A stretch of DNA of 64,000 nucleotides, from assembly GCA_001403755.1 (NCBI GenBank), contig CYUH01000015.1:38588-102587 (forward strand), in the 5' to 3' direction. This document shows positions 53,003-61,431 of the stretch, piece after piece. Made by a program: the position numbers and the translations under genes. Positions within the stretch are counted from its first letter, which is position 1; every line of letters begins with the position of its first letter. Source of the stretch: Chryseobacterium senegalense (GTDB lineage: Bacteria; Bacteroidota; Bacteroidia; Flavobacteriales; Weeksellaceae). Below the pieces are notes generated by a model. That model made no database searches. It was not told where the DNA came from and saw nothing but the letters and a program-made list of their open reading frames with translations.

Positions 53003-53646
53003 TGCTTGCAGAAAAGAAAATACTCATTAGAGATCAAAATATTATTTTAACCAATCAGCGTGCGATGTTTTGGGAAGAATCTTCTGCATTGATTTTTTCC
53101 GATTTGCATTTGGGCAAAACCGCACATTTTAGAAAAAACGGAATTGCTTTACCCGATAATTTAATACAGAATGATTTGCAACGTTTGAGTGATTTGATTC
53201 ATCATTTTCAACCTGAAAAATTAATAATCGTTGGGGACTTTCTCCATGCGGGAAAGAACTCCGAATTGGATATTTTTCATAGGTGGAAACTTCAATTTCC
53301 CAATCTTAAATTGATTTTGGTTAAAGGGAACCACGATCGTTTTTCTAAAAGCCATTTGCTCAAATTGGGTGTGGATGAAATCTATGCAACGTATGAAGAA
53401 AATGACTTGATTTTCAGTCATGAAAAACTAGAAAATCAGGAAAAATTCGTGATTTCAGGACATTTGCATCCTGGAGTCCGAGTGAAAACTACGGTGCATC
53501 GATTTTTGAGATTTCCAAGTTATATTGTCACCCCACACCAATTGATCTTGCCAGCTTTCAGCTCTTTTACGGGATTGGACACTAAAAATCACCCAGAAAA
53601 ATCTCAATATTTCTTTTTTACAGAAGACGGACTTTATGAGATTTGA
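52999..53646 (+). CDS. pdeM: PdeM, ligase-associated phosphoesterase
   Basis: A 215-residue calcineurin-like metallophosphoesterase. Metal-binding motifs are FSDLHLGKTAHFRKNG near residue 33, VGDFLHAGKN, KGNHDRFSK and GHLHPGVRVK. It is the endonuclease/phosphoesterase partner of the repair set and the last of the four genes. ATG overlaps the helicase stop (ATGA). Full length. Confidence 0.92.
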   Translation: MMLAEKKILIRDQNIILTNQRAMFWEESSALIFSDLHLGKTAHFRKNGIALPDNLIQNDLQRLSDLIHHFQPEKLIIVGDFLHAGKNSELDIFHRWKLQFPNLKLILVKGNHDRFSKSHLLKLGVDEIYATYEENDLIFSHEKLENQEKFVISGHLHPGVRVKTTVHRFLRFPSYIVTPHQLILPAFSSFTGLDTKNHPEKSQYFFFTEDGLYEI

Positions 53647-53730
53647 GAAATTCCCTCAGTTTCCAAGTCCATTGTTCTCGATATCATTACGATATTATTC
53701 AAACTGACATAAACAGAGTTATTAAAATCA

Positions 53731-54279
53731 TCAATAACTCATAAGTTCGGCGTAAGCTCTTTCCGCGCCTTTTAAGACTTCGGCATTTTGTTCTTCAGTA
53801 AAGTAAGTGTTGATGGTGGAAATAAAATTCTTCCAAAACGTGCCAATTTGCTCGCCGTACATTCCAAAATAATTAAACTCAACATTGGAAAAATCAGGAT
53901 TTTTTTGAAGTTGTTTTTTAATCACATTTCCCCCAAGTGATGCACCTTCGATCACATATAACATTCCTAAAGCTTCAGCTTCGGAAGCAATTTCCTTCGT
54001 GTTTTCAGTTGTGTTTTGATGAAGTCCTAGATTTTCAGCGTCCTTTGTAATAATGGGGAGTTTAAGACGTGAGGAAATGTCGAGCTTATTTTTTAAATCA
54101 TCGGAAAGTGCCTCGTGAATTGACTTTTCGTAGTTGAGCAGAAATTGATAATTCAATCCGATTAAGCGCTTATAATCTTCCACCGAATAAGATTTTTCGA
54201 AAATTCTATTGGAATTAAACTTATCTTCTAGAAGTTGATGTTGTTTTTGAGTATTTTCTTTTAAAAAGTTTGAAAGCAT
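53731..54279 (-). CDS. haem oxygenase-like protein (BphO-like)
   Basis: A 182-residue alpha-helical protein of the haem oxygenase family. The proximal histidine is in TQKQHQLLEDKFN near residue 14, and the distal helix glycines are in EGASLGGNVIKKQL near residue 116. It would open haem to biliverdin, carbon monoxide and iron. It is encoded 3 bases after the bacteriophytochrome gene, so its likely purpose is to make the biliverdin chromophore rather than iron recovery. Confidence 0.85.
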   Translation of the reverse strand: MLSNFLKENTQKQHQLLEDKFNSNRIFEKSYSVEDYKRLIGLNYQFLLNYEKSIHEALSDDLKNKLDISSRLKLPIITKDAENLGLHQNTTENTKEIASEAEALGMLYVIEGASLGGNVIKKQLQKNPDFSNVEFNYFGMYGEQIGTFWKNFISTINTYFTEEQNAEVLKGAERAYAELMSY

Positions 54280-54282
54280 GTT

Positions 54283-56490
54283 CTATATTTTGAACTTTAG
54301 TATAAATGTTACGCCCTGTTCATCACCATTGTTGCGAAAATTTATTTTTCCACCCAAACGCTCCATAATTCGGTAGGCAATGTTCAGTCCGACGCCATTT
54401 CCGTAGAAGGATTTTGCATTTTCCATACGCTTAAAAATCTTAAACATTTGGCTTTTTTCTTTTTCAGGAATTCCTATTCCGTTATCGGAGATATAGTAAA
54501 TCACCTCATTTTCGGTAGCTGTAGAATGAATTTTTACGATGGGAAGATCAACTTTGGAAGAATATTTTACGGCATTGGTGATAATATTAAGAAATAGCTG
54601 ATAGACCAACGTATGATCTCCCAAAATATCTTTGCAATCGCCTATTTCTATTGTTGTTTTTATATTTCCATACACTATTTGAGCTTCATTGCAGATTCGT
54701 TGAATCAGTTCCTGCATTGAAATGGTACTGAGATCCAATTCAACGGATTTTGCCCGGCTCAAACTAAGTACATCGCGCATCAGGTGCTCCATGTTTTCTA
54801 TCTGCCCCAAAACATTCTCCAATTTTTGATTGTTTCCGTCCGTATTTCCGTCCCGAAGTTTACGCTTCAGCATTTGAAGGTTGAGTTTCATCACCGTCAA
54901 CGGTGTTCCCAGATCGTGAGAAATGGTGTACGAAAAATTATCCAACTCTTCATTTACAGCCAGCAAATCGTCATTTAGTTTTTTAATTTTCGCGTAGTGA
55001 TCGTATGAAATTTCAAATATTAAGGTGATTAATTTCTCGATTGCAATTCGGTCCCGGTCGTTCCAAAGTTTGGATTTGCCTTTGCTTTCTTCTATAAAAA
55101 TCTGAAACGATTTTCGGGGCGAAATTCCCATTTCGGATTGTCCGTTTTTTTGGATGATTTCATAATGTTTTTCGAGATTGCCTGCCCATTGGATCGTTTC
55201 TATAAATTCCTTTCGGAACCAAATGAAATACTTCTGAATTTCTCGATTTATTTTTACAATGGCCAAGCCCGCAAAAGATTTGTCGCTACCTACAATTTCA
55301 GGGTGGTTCTTAGCGAAACTTTGTCTGAAATAAAGTTTTTCGTTATCAAAATTTTTTACTTGAAAGTGCTCAATAATCTTATTAATAATAGGATGGGTAG
55401 GTGTTTGACCGAAAGTATAAATTTCTCCATTTACCACCATGGCAACACCATCGGCCTGCGCTATACTACAAAATTCGCTGAAATTCTCAATGATCCCATT
55501 GGTTAATACGGTATTATTGGCCAAATTATCTTTAAGATGAGTGATTTTCTGGTCAAGCTCGATGCTGTATTGCAACAATTTTGCAGCTCGAATGTTGGTG
55601 TAAGCTTTTGCAGCCCACATGGTACATATTTCGGAACGTAAGCGATCCTTCAAATCAATATGTTTTGCTTCTACATTTTGGCAAGTTACCAATCCCCACA
55701 AAACACCATCCACAATGATGGAGGTCGAAAAGCTGGAACGAACACCCGCATTTCTGAGGTATTGCCCATGAATGGGAGACATGGCCCGTAAATCCGCACA
55801 TCCTAAATCGAGATTTTCCATTAAGGAAATGATATTATAGGTGGGCGCATCGATATCGCTAAAAATTCTTCTTTTTTTCTCCAAATAAAGCGCTCGTGCC
55901 TGTTGCGGAATATCGTCTGCAGGATAATGCAAATTGAGAAATCCCTCCATGCCATCGGTTACTTTTTCAGCAACTACCTTTCCGGAGCCATCCTCAAAAA
56001 ATTTATAGATCATCACACGGTCGTATCCCGTGTAATTGCTAATGTCGCTGGCAAGTTTTTCCCAAATATCTTCTTCCGTTGTGAATGAATTGTAGAAATC
56101 AAAATCAATATACTCCAATTCTGTTGCATTGCCAAGATTTATACAAGGCTCGAACTCCAAGAAATAATAATGATGATCTTTCTTAATGGTTAAGTGACAT
56201 GGGATGCCGTGTATAGTAATGGTGCTGAGTTGGGAAGTGTAACCTTTATCTTGTTTTACGAGTTTTTTAAAAACGGTAGTTTCCTTTATTGAATCAAATA
56301 TTTCAACATTACTTTCTAACGTCGACTGCAACTGAATCTGTGAAATTTTGAAAAAATCTAGAATATTTTCACTGAAAAACTGTACGGTAAAGTCTTCGCC
56401 AAGTCCTAAGATACAACCAAAATATTGAATTTTTCCTGGAATTTTAATGGGTTCATCCGAGCAAAGATTGTATTTCATCATAACATCCAT
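54283..56490 (-). CDS. bacteriophytochrome histidine kinase
   Basis: A 735-residue light sensor kinase. The PAS-GAF-PHY core covers about residues 10-490. The chromophore cysteine is Cys10 in NLCSDEPIKIPG; DIP is at 193-195 in YPADDIPQQAR, His241 is in SPIHGQYLRNAG and the PHY tongue PRKSF is at 458-462. The position normally holding a chromophore histidine reads CQN at 270-272. A HisKA domain (His525 in SHDLGTPL) and HATPase domain complete it. No response regulator adjoins. Starts at 56490, 56481 or 56478 are possible. The haem oxygenase gene follows. Confidence 0.9.
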   Translation of the reverse strand: MDVMMKYNLCSDEPIKIPGKIQYFGCILGLGEDFTVQFFSENILDFFKISQIQLQSTLESNVEIFDSIKETTVFKKLVKQDKGYTSQLSTITIHGIPCHLTIKKDHHYYFLEFEPCINLGNATELEYIDFDFYNSFTTEEDIWEKLASDISNYTGYDRVMIYKFFEDGSGKVVAEKVTDGMEGFLNLHYPADDIPQQARALYLEKKRRIFSDIDAPTYNIISLMENLDLGCADLRAMSPIHGQYLRNAGVRSSFSTSIIVDGVLWGLVTCQNVEAKHIDLKDRLRSEICTMWAAKAYTNIRAAKLLQYSIELDQKITHLKDNLANNTVLTNGIIENFSEFCSIAQADGVAMVVNGEIYTFGQTPTHPIINKIIEHFQVKNFDNEKLYFRQSFAKNHPEIVGSDKSFAGLAIVKINREIQKYFIWFRKEFIETIQWAGNLEKHYEIIQKNGQSEMGISPRKSFQIFIEESKGKSKLWNDRDRIAIEKLITLIFEISYDHYAKIKKLNDDLLAVNEELDNFSYTISHDLGTPLTVMKLNLQMLKRKLRDGNTDGNNQKLENVLGQIENMEHLMRDVLSLSRAKSVELDLSTISMQELIQRICNEAQIVYGNIKTTIEIGDCKDILGDHTLVYQLFLNIITNAVKYSSKVDLPIVKIHSTATENEVIYYISDNGIGIPEKEKSQMFKIFKRMENAKSFYGNGVGLNIAYRIMERLGGKINFRNNGDEQGVTFILKFKI

Positions 56491-56839
56491 AGAGGAAGGT
56501 AAAAAAATCTTGATTGCAAGGTAGTTATTTTAATTGGGATTACAGGATTTTAGAGTTACGAACCGGAAATTAATCACTTGGAGTATATATTTAAGTGATT
56601 ATTTATAGTAGATTTAAATGTAGAAATCGCCTCAATAGATTTCTTTTTAAAAGTCATTTGGCAAATTGAAATTAACCAAATGATGAATAAAAAAGGAATT
56701 TCACTCAATGTAGAAAAACAGATGAGTGCAAAAATAATGATTCAAAAAGCCTGACTGACTCACTGATTTAATTTGGTGGTTAAATTTGAAGTGGACAATT
56801 CTTAAAAAATATATGCGTTTGTGGAAATCGATAAATATT
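56491..56839. other. 349-base gap without a recognised gene
   Basis: Only weak signals are present. AATCACTT (56572-56579) and AAGTGATT (56593-56600) form an inverted repeat 72-110 bases upstream of the bacteriophytochrome start. A plus-strand 24-codon frame at 56680-56754 has no support. This gap marks the change from the phytochrome pair to the sulfur cluster. Confidence 0.5.
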
Positions 56840-57385
56840 TTAGTGAGGAAGTTTATCCCTTAAATATCCGTAAACCCAAGTTCCTGCAATGGCACTCAAA
56901 AGAGTAATAGCAATAACGGTTGCACCTGTTCCTATTTGTGCAAACAGCGGACCGGGACAAGCTCCCGTAATTGCCCAACCAAATCCGAAAATTAAACCGC
57001 CATAGATTTGTCCTTTATTAAATTCTTTGGGTGAAATTTTAATCGGTTCGCCATAAATGGTTTTGATGTTGAATTTTTTAATCAAGAAAACGGAAATCAT
57101 ACCGACAACAACGGCACTTCCTATTATTCCATACATATGAAACGACTGCAACCGAAACATTTCCTGTATGCGAAACCAACTAATGACTTCTGCTTTTACG
57201 AACACAATGCCGAATAAAATTCCTACGATTAAGTATTTCAAATTGTGATACCAGTTGTGTTCCAGACGACTTTCGTTTACACACATTGCATCCAATTCAC
57301 GAAGCTCTTTATCAGTGGAAAGTTGAGTGTTGAAAGTGGAAAGTTCTTCTTCTACTCCAATTTTATTATTGTCAGTATTTTTCAT
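56840..57385 (-). CDS. YeeE/YedE-type thiosulfate transporter half (DUF6691)
   Basis: A 181-residue membrane protein with four or five helices, the C-terminal half type of YeeE/YedE transporters. Family marks are the sequence SWFRIQEMFRLQSFHMYGI and FGWAITGACPGPLFAQIG with its cysteine. It would import thiosulfate or another sulfur species together with the next half. Residues 14-30 of the annotated N-terminus are encoded by 7-bp repeat units (57315-57342), so translation might begin later, at residue 34. It is the last gene of the leftward sulfur cluster. Confidence 0.85.
   Translation of the reverse strand: MKNTDNNKIGVEEELSTFNTQLSTDKELRELDAMCVNESRLEHNWYHNLKYLIVGILFGIVFVKAEVISWFRIQEMFRLQSFHMYGIIGSAVVVGMISVFLIKKFNIKTIYGEPIKISPKEFNKGQIYGGLIFGFGWAITGACPGPLFAQIGTGATVIAITLLSAIAGTWVYGYLRDKLPH
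57315..57342. repeat. heptanucleotide array inside a coding region
   Basis: Four units GTGGAAA, GTTGAGT, GTTGAAA, GTGGAAA at 57315-57342, in the plus orientation. They lie antisense in the N-terminal coding region of the YeeE/YedE gene at 56840-57385. Confidence 0.75.
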
Positions 57386-57415
57386 TTCTGTTTTGATATA
57401 ATGGTTTTTTTATTA

Positions 57416-57466
57416 ATTGAAAATTTGAAAGTGCTATAGAACTTTCCAGTCTCCATTTTCAATTTT
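57416..57466. repeat. heptanucleotide array pair, inverted
   Basis: ATTGAAA at 57416-57422 and a related unit, then inverted units readable as ATTGAAA-ATGGAGA-CTGGAAA around 57441-57462. It fills most of the gap between the two YeeE/YedE genes. Confidence 0.6.
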
Positions 57467-57469
57467 TAA

Positions 57470-58033
57470 CTACAATGAAAGAATGATTGGTAAAATGAGA
57501 TTAGCCATTATAAAACCGCCAATCATAAAACTAATGGTAGCAATCAATGACGGAAGTTGCAGGTTGGACAATCCCATAATGGCGTGTCCGCTGGTGCAGC
57601 CACCTGCGTAGCGAGTACCGAAACCCACTAAAAAGCCACCGACAACCATCATCAAAAATCCTTTCAGTGTAAACAACGATTGCCAATTCATAATGTCTTC
57701 GGGAACAAGGTTGTTGAAATTTGTAATGCCGTAACTTGCTAATTCTTGCGCTAATTTTGGATTAACTTCAATGGGATTAGGATTTGACAACAAATTAATG
57801 GCGATTGCTCCGCCTAAAAAAATGCCGAACACAAAAAACAAATTCCACACTTCTTTTTTCCAATCGTATTTAAAGAACGGAATGTTGGCAGGCATACACG
57901 AAGCACAAATGTGTCGTAAAGATGAACTGATACCAAAAGATTTGTTGCCAATAATTAAAAGTACAGGAACGGTTAAACCGATTAACGGTCCCGCTACATA
58001 CCACGGCCAGGGTTGTTTTATAAATTCTATCAT
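57470..58033 (-). CDS. YeeE/YedE-type thiosulfate transporter half
   Basis: A 187-residue membrane protein, the larger-loop partner of the YeeE/YedE pair. The motif [20 protein letters not shown] near residue 145 is the signature, and helix cysteines such as CASCMP lie in the first half. The two genes are separate here, whereas some bacteria have them fused. With the rhodaneses and sulfur dioxygenase-like protein upstream it suggests uptake and processing of sulfane sulfur. Confidence 0.87.
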   Translation of the reverse strand: MIEFIKQPWPWYVAGPLIGLTVPVLLIIGNKSFGISSSLRHICASCMPANIPFFKYDWKKEVWNLFFVFGIFLGGAIAINLLSNPNPIEVNPKLAQELASYGITNFNNLVPEDIMNWQSLFTLKGFLMMVVGGFLVGFGTRYAGGCTSGHAIMGLSNLQLPSLIATISFMIGGFIMANLILPIILSL

Positions 58034-58058
58034 TTTTTCTTTTTAAAAGTGTTAATTT

Positions 58059-58142
58059 TTAAAGGTAAATACAATGGGCAAAAGCTGAAACGCCTATTAA
58101 AACTGCGATAAGTATACGAAATATTTTGTCTGTTGGCCCCAT
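58059..58142 (-). pseudogene. DUF2892/YgaP-like remnant
   Basis: A 27-residue frame, MGPTDKIFRILIAVLIGVSA then a short unrelated end. The first 18 residues match the N-terminal membrane segment of DUF2892 (YgaP-like) proteins, which are about 60-70 residues long and are usually found beside rhodaneses. The second helix is missing, so it is probably a truncated copy, although a very short functional protein cannot be excluded. Confidence 0.45.
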
Positions 58143-58159
58143 ATTCTTTTTCCTTGTTC

Positions 58160-58477
58160 TTATTTTTTAGTTAGTTCATTTACATTTTGCCACGTTCCTC
58201 CATTGATTACATTTTGAAAGCCATTTTGTTCCAAAATACTTTTTGCCTGAGTACTTCGGTTTCCACTTCTGCAAAAAACAACGATGGTTTTCTGGTTTTT
58301 GAATTTGGATAATTGGCTTGGCACTTTGTCCAACGGAATGTTTACCGCACCCTTTACGCTACCTGCCGAAAACTCGGCAGGTGTGCGAACGTCTACCAAA
58401 AACGCACCATTTTTTACGGCTTCTTTCAATCCGCTGTTGTCTGTTGATGCAAACATATTTTTTAAAATTCCAAACAT
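58160..58477 (-). CDS. single-domain rhodanese
   Basis: A 105-residue rhodanese. The active-site loop FCRSGNRST near residue 70 has the catalytic cysteine that carries persulfide, and VDVRTPAEFSAGSVKGAVNI is the substrate-side strand. With no signal peptide it is cytoplasmic. It follows the metallo-beta-lactamase/rhodanese gene and precedes the thiosulfate transporter halves, so it probably shuttles sulfane sulfur within this cluster. Its upstream gap is filled by 7-bp repeats. Confidence 0.9.
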   Translation of the reverse strand: MFGILKNMFASTDNSGLKEAVKNGAFLVDVRTPAEFSAGSVKGAVNIPLDKVPSQLSKFKNQKTIVVFCRSGNRSTQAKSILEQNGFQNVINGGTWQNVNELTKK

Positions 58478-58486
58478 ATTTATTTA

Positions 58487-58535
58487 GTTGAATGTTGAAA
58501 GTTGAAAGTTGAAAATTGAAAATTGAGAGTTGAAA
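58487..58535. repeat. seven-unit heptanucleotide array
   Basis: Exactly seven 7-bp units on the plus strand: GTTGAAT, GTTGAAA three times, ATTGAAA, ATTGAGA and GTTGAAA. It lies in the gap upstream of the rhodanese gene, facing an inverted array at 58546-58573. Confidence 0.85.
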
Positions 58536-58545
58536 ATGTAATCAC

Positions 58546-58573
58546 TTTTAATTCTCCGCTTTCAATTTTCCAC
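58546..58573. repeat. inverted heptanucleotide array at a gene end
   Basis: On the minus strand four units read GTGGAAA, ATTGAAA, GCGGAGA, ATTAAAA. They encode the last residues (GKLKAEN) and stop codon of the metallo-beta-lactamase/rhodanese protein. With the forward array at 58487-58535 they could form a hairpin. Confidence 0.75.
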
Positions 58574-59972
58574 TATTAGGACATACGAAATTGGTTTTAG
58601 GAACATTGGTTTTAGCAATGGCACTGAAACCGCCTTCTACTTCGGTAAAGTTTCTGTAACCTCTTGCCTGTAAAATGCTTGCTGCAATCATACTGCGGTA
58701 GCCTCCTGCACAATGTAAGTAAAAATGTTCCTGCGGATTGATGTCTTTAACCCAATCGTTGATATATGCCAATGGTTTGCTGTATGCTTCTTCAATGTGT
58801 TCGGCTGCATATTCGCTTTCCTTGCGAACATCAATGATTTTGTGTTCGTTAATTTTTACTTCCGATGCAAATTGTTCCGGTGTGATACGGTTTACGGTGT
58901 CGGTTTCTTTCCCTGCGTTTTTCCAAGTATCAAAACCATCGGCTAAATGTCCTAACACATTATCAAAACCTACACGGCTCAAACGTGTAACGGCTTCTTC
59001 TTCCTTTCCTTTGTCAGTAACTAACAAAATTGGTTGTGCTACATTTACAATCATAGCACCCACCCAAGGGGCAAAGTCACCATTCAATCCGATATTAATA
59101 GATTGCGGAATAAAACCTTTTGCAAAATCCTTGTCGCTTCGTGTGTCTAAAATCAATGCACCTGTTGTTTCGGCTGCTGCTTCGAATTCTTCTGCTGAAA
59201 GTTCTTTCATTCCGTGTTTCAAAACCTCATCAAACGTGTCGTAACCTTTTTTATTCATTGCTACGTTCATTCCAAAGTAGGCAGGTGGCGGAAGTAAACC
59301 GTCTGTAACAGCTTTGATAAATGCTTCTTTGCTCGGCTGATTTAAAGCATAATTCATTTTCTTTTGATTACCCAATGTATCAACCGTTTCTTTCATCATA
59401 TTTTTTCCGCAAGCCGAACCAGCTCCGTGTGCCGGATAAACGGTTACATCATCTGGCAACGGTAAAATTTTGTTGTATAAACTTTCGTAAAGCAAACCCG
59501 CCAATTCTTCCTGTGTCATATTAGCTGCTTTTTGTGCTAAGTCTGGTCTGCCCACGTCTCCTAAGAAAAGCGTATCGCCACTAAACAATGCTGTTTCTTT
59601 GCCGTTTTCGTCAATCAATAAAAAGCAAGAACTTTCCATTGTGTGTCCGGGCGTATGCAACACTTTAATTTTCACATTGCCGATTTCAAACACTTGGTTA
59701 TCTTCTGCAACAATCGCTTCAAATTCGGGTTGAGCCGTAGCACCGTAAACAATAGGTGCATTTGTTTTCTTACTCAAATCAATATGTCCCGAAACAAAAT
59801 CAGCGTGAAAATGTGTTTCAAATATGTATTTGAGTGTTACACCATCTTTTTCCAATCTTTCAATGTAAGGTTGTGTTTCACGCAATGGATCAATAATGGC
59901 TGCTTCGCCATTGGAAGTGATGTAATAAGCACCTTGTGCCAAACATCCTGTATAAATTTGTTCTACTTTCAT
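58548..59972 (-). CDS. metallo-beta-lactamase/double rhodanese protein
   Basis: A 474-residue protein. Residues 1-240 form a metallo-beta-lactamase domain with ETHFHADFVSGH near residue 57 and GHTMESSCF, as in persulfide dioxygenases (ETHE1-like). Two rhodanese domains follow. The first lacks the catalytic cysteine (VAQPILLVTDKG), while the second has it in HCAGGYRSMIAAS. The enzyme would oxidise persulfide or pass sulfur on. I chose the ATG at 59972; the open frame upstream to 60161 has no likely start and overlaps the permease gene. Confidence 0.87.
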   Translation of the reverse strand: MKVEQIYTGCLAQGAYYITSNGEAAIIDPLRETQPYIERLEKDGVTLKYIFETHFHADFVSGHIDLSKKTNAPIVYGATAQPEFEAIVAEDNQVFEIGNVKIKVLHTPGHTMESSCFLLIDENGKETALFSGDTLFLGDVGRPDLAQKAANMTQEELAGLLYESLYNKILPLPDDVTVYPAHGAGSACGKNMMKETVDTLGNQKKMNYALNQPSKEAFIKAVTDGLLPPPAYFGMNVAMNKKGYDTFDEVLKHGMKELSAEEFEAAAETTGALILDTRSDKDFAKGFIPQSINIGLNGDFAPWVGAMIVNVAQPILLVTDKGKEEEAVTRLSRVGFDNVLGHLADGFDTWKNAGKETDTVNRITPEQFASEVKINEHKIIDVRKESEYAAEHIEEAYSKPLAYINDWVKDINPQEHFYLHCAGGYRSMIAASILQARGYRNFTEVEGGFSAIAKTNVPKTNFVCPNSGKLKAEN

Positions 59973-59976
59973 AATA

Positions 59977-59997
59977 ATTAAAAATTGAGAATTGAAA
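59977..59997. repeat. three-unit heptanucleotide array
   Basis: ATTAAAA, ATTGAGA and ATTGAAA, four bases upstream of the metallo-beta-lactamase/rhodanese start codon (gene on the other strand). Confidence 0.65.
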
Positions 59998-60064
59998 ATG
60001 TTTTTTTCTTTTGGCAAATTTCCGATGATAAATTTATCTGTACAGCTACTTTTGTTACAGAACA

Positions 60065-60114
60065 GTTGAAAGTTGAAAATTAAAGTTGCTTCACTTTCCA
60101 CTCTCAACTCAACA
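60065..60114. repeat. forward and inverted heptanucleotide units
   Basis: Two GTTGAAA units and a degenerate one at 60065-60085 face inverted units (GTTGAGA, GTGGAAA on the minus strand) at about 60092-60114. The inverted part runs into the 3' end of the TauE/SafE gene. Confidence 0.65.
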
Positions 60115-60892
60115 AAGTTTCTTTGATGATGATGTAAATGCCCATTACCAGTACAAACCAACCGAAAGCAGGTTTGAGTTTTTTGCCATCAATTTTTTTA
60201 GATAAAGAACTTCCAATTAAAATTCCTGCAATAGATATAGCGCTTATCGTCAAAAGAAATTTCCAATCAATGGTTGTGTGAGGAAGTGAAAATGAAAACC
60301 CTGCTAATGAGTTGATTGAGATGATTAATAGTGAAGTTCTCACAGCTATTTTCATTGGAAGTTTCAATAAATTTACCAAGGCAGTAATAATTAGAAATCC
60401 GCCACCTGCACCAACTAAACCCGTAACTAATCCTACAAATGTGCCTTGTAGAAGAGATACAGGATAATTGATTTTTTGAATTTGTTTCTCATCCTCATTG
60501 CAGTCTGTGCATTTCTTTATCATTTTGAATGAAGCAAAAAGCATCAGCACGGCAAAAAGCAACATCAATAAAATGCTTTTGGTAACGGTAAAATTTCCGA
60601 TGCTAAAAATCTCCTGCGGAATGGCAGGAACTATAAAAGCCCTTGTAAGGAAAACGGCAGCGATGGACGGTAATCCAAACACAACAGCTGTTTTGAAATT
60701 AACCAAACCTTTTTTGAAGTAAGAAAATGAACCGAAAACGCTTGCAATGCCAACAATGAAAAGTGAATATGATGTAGCTAAAACTGCGTCCACCCTAAAC
60801 AGATAAACCAAAACAGGAACGGTAAGAATACTGCCACCTCCACCGATTAGTCCTAACAAAATTCCTATAAAAATTGCTGCCAAATAACCCAT
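60104..60892 (-). CDS. TauE/SafE family sulfite/organosulfur permease
   Basis: A 262-residue inner-membrane permease with about eight helices in two repeated halves. The two halves carry GGGGSILTVPVLVYLF at the N-terminus and GAGGGFLIITALVNLL near residue 165, the typical DUF81/TSUP pattern. It may export sulfite or move another small sulfur anion, in keeping with the sulfur enzymes after it. A CTDCNEDE segment sits in the middle loop and may bind a metal. No partner gene is fused. Confidence 0.87.
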   Translation of the reverse strand: MGYLAAIFIGILLGLIGGGGSILTVPVLVYLFRVDAVLATSYSLFIVGIASVFGSFSYFKKGLVNFKTAVVFGLPSIAAVFLTRAFIVPAIPQEIFSIGNFTVTKSILLMLLFAVLMLFASFKMIKKCTDCNEDEKQIQKINYPVSLLQGTFVGLVTGLVGAGGGFLIITALVNLLKLPMKIAVRTSLLIISINSLAGFSFSLPHTTIDWKFLLTISAISIAGILIGSSLSKKIDGKKLKPAFGWFVLVMGIYIIIKETLLS

Positions 60893-60897
60893 ATATA

Positions 60898-60925
60898 ATT
60901 GAAAATTGAGAGTTGAAAATTGAAA
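60898..60925. repeat. four-unit heptanucleotide array
   Basis: ATTGAAA, ATTGAGA, GTTGAAA, ATTGAAA, directly upstream of the TauE/SafE gene start (gene on the other strand). Confidence 0.75.
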
Positions 60926-60989
60926 ATTTTTGAACTCTGCAAAATTCTGATAGTGGATTTTCTTTTACAGCTACTTTTGTTACATAATA

Positions 60990-61052
60990 ATGGAAAGTTG
61001 AAAGTGGAAAGTGGAAAGTGTGTGGTGGAAAGTGGAAAATCGAGAATCGAAA
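60990..61052. repeat. nine-unit heptanucleotide array
   Basis: Nine consecutive 7-bp units in 63 bases: ATGGAAA, GTTGAAA, GTGGAAA twice, GTGTGTG, GTGGAAA twice, ATCGAGA, ATCGAAA. One unit is degenerate. This is the longest array and occupies the gap between the TauE/SafE and four-helix-bundle genes. Confidence 0.85.
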
Positions 61053-61072
61053 AATTTTTTTCTTTCAGTTTC

Positions 61073-61431
61073 TCAACTTCTGTTGAGTTTTTGTTTCGTA
61101 GTTTTTACTATCGATGCTAACATTTTTACAAGTTCTTCTGCGTCATTATGTATAGATTGAAATTCTTGTTGCGAAAGATAGTCAGTTTCTTTCAGTAAAA
61201 TAATCCAATATAGCGTCTCGTTAGCTTCCTTTAGCGATATGTTCATTTTATTAAGAAAATCGGATTTAGACTGTGCGTGTTCAGCTTCTCTGACTAAAGC
61301 CCCGATTGCTGTTCCACTTCTCAAAAATTGCTTAGACATACAAACTCTCTTTTTTGTTCCGATAGGTATTGGTACAATTTTACTACCCTGATGGCAAACT
61401 TTAAACTCTTTTCAGCTATTCCATTTTCCAT
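61073..61431 (-). pseudogene. four-helix-bundle protein gene with a frameshift
   Basis: Two frames together give a full-length four-helix-bundle protein of about 118 residues. The first, from the ATG at 61431, reads MENGIAEKSLKFAIRVVKLY then YLSEQKREFV. The second begins MSKQFLRSGTAIGALVREAE from 61339 and runs to the stop at 61073. The junction GTATG needs one more base to join EFV to MSKQ, which is how family members read. A 1-base loss, a sequence error or a -1 ribosomal shift are all possible. The family has no settled function. Confidence 0.75.

Noticed and set aside
56680..56754. 24-codon plus-strand frame in the gap upstream of the phytochrome gene
   Set aside because: Too short, no promoter or family resemblance, and the composition is like non-coding DNA around it.
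59977..60161. Longer N-terminus for the metallo-beta-lactamase/rhodanese protein
   Set aside because: The extra 63 residues would be encoded by repeat units and overlap the TauE/SafE gene end; family proteins start at MKVEQIYTG.
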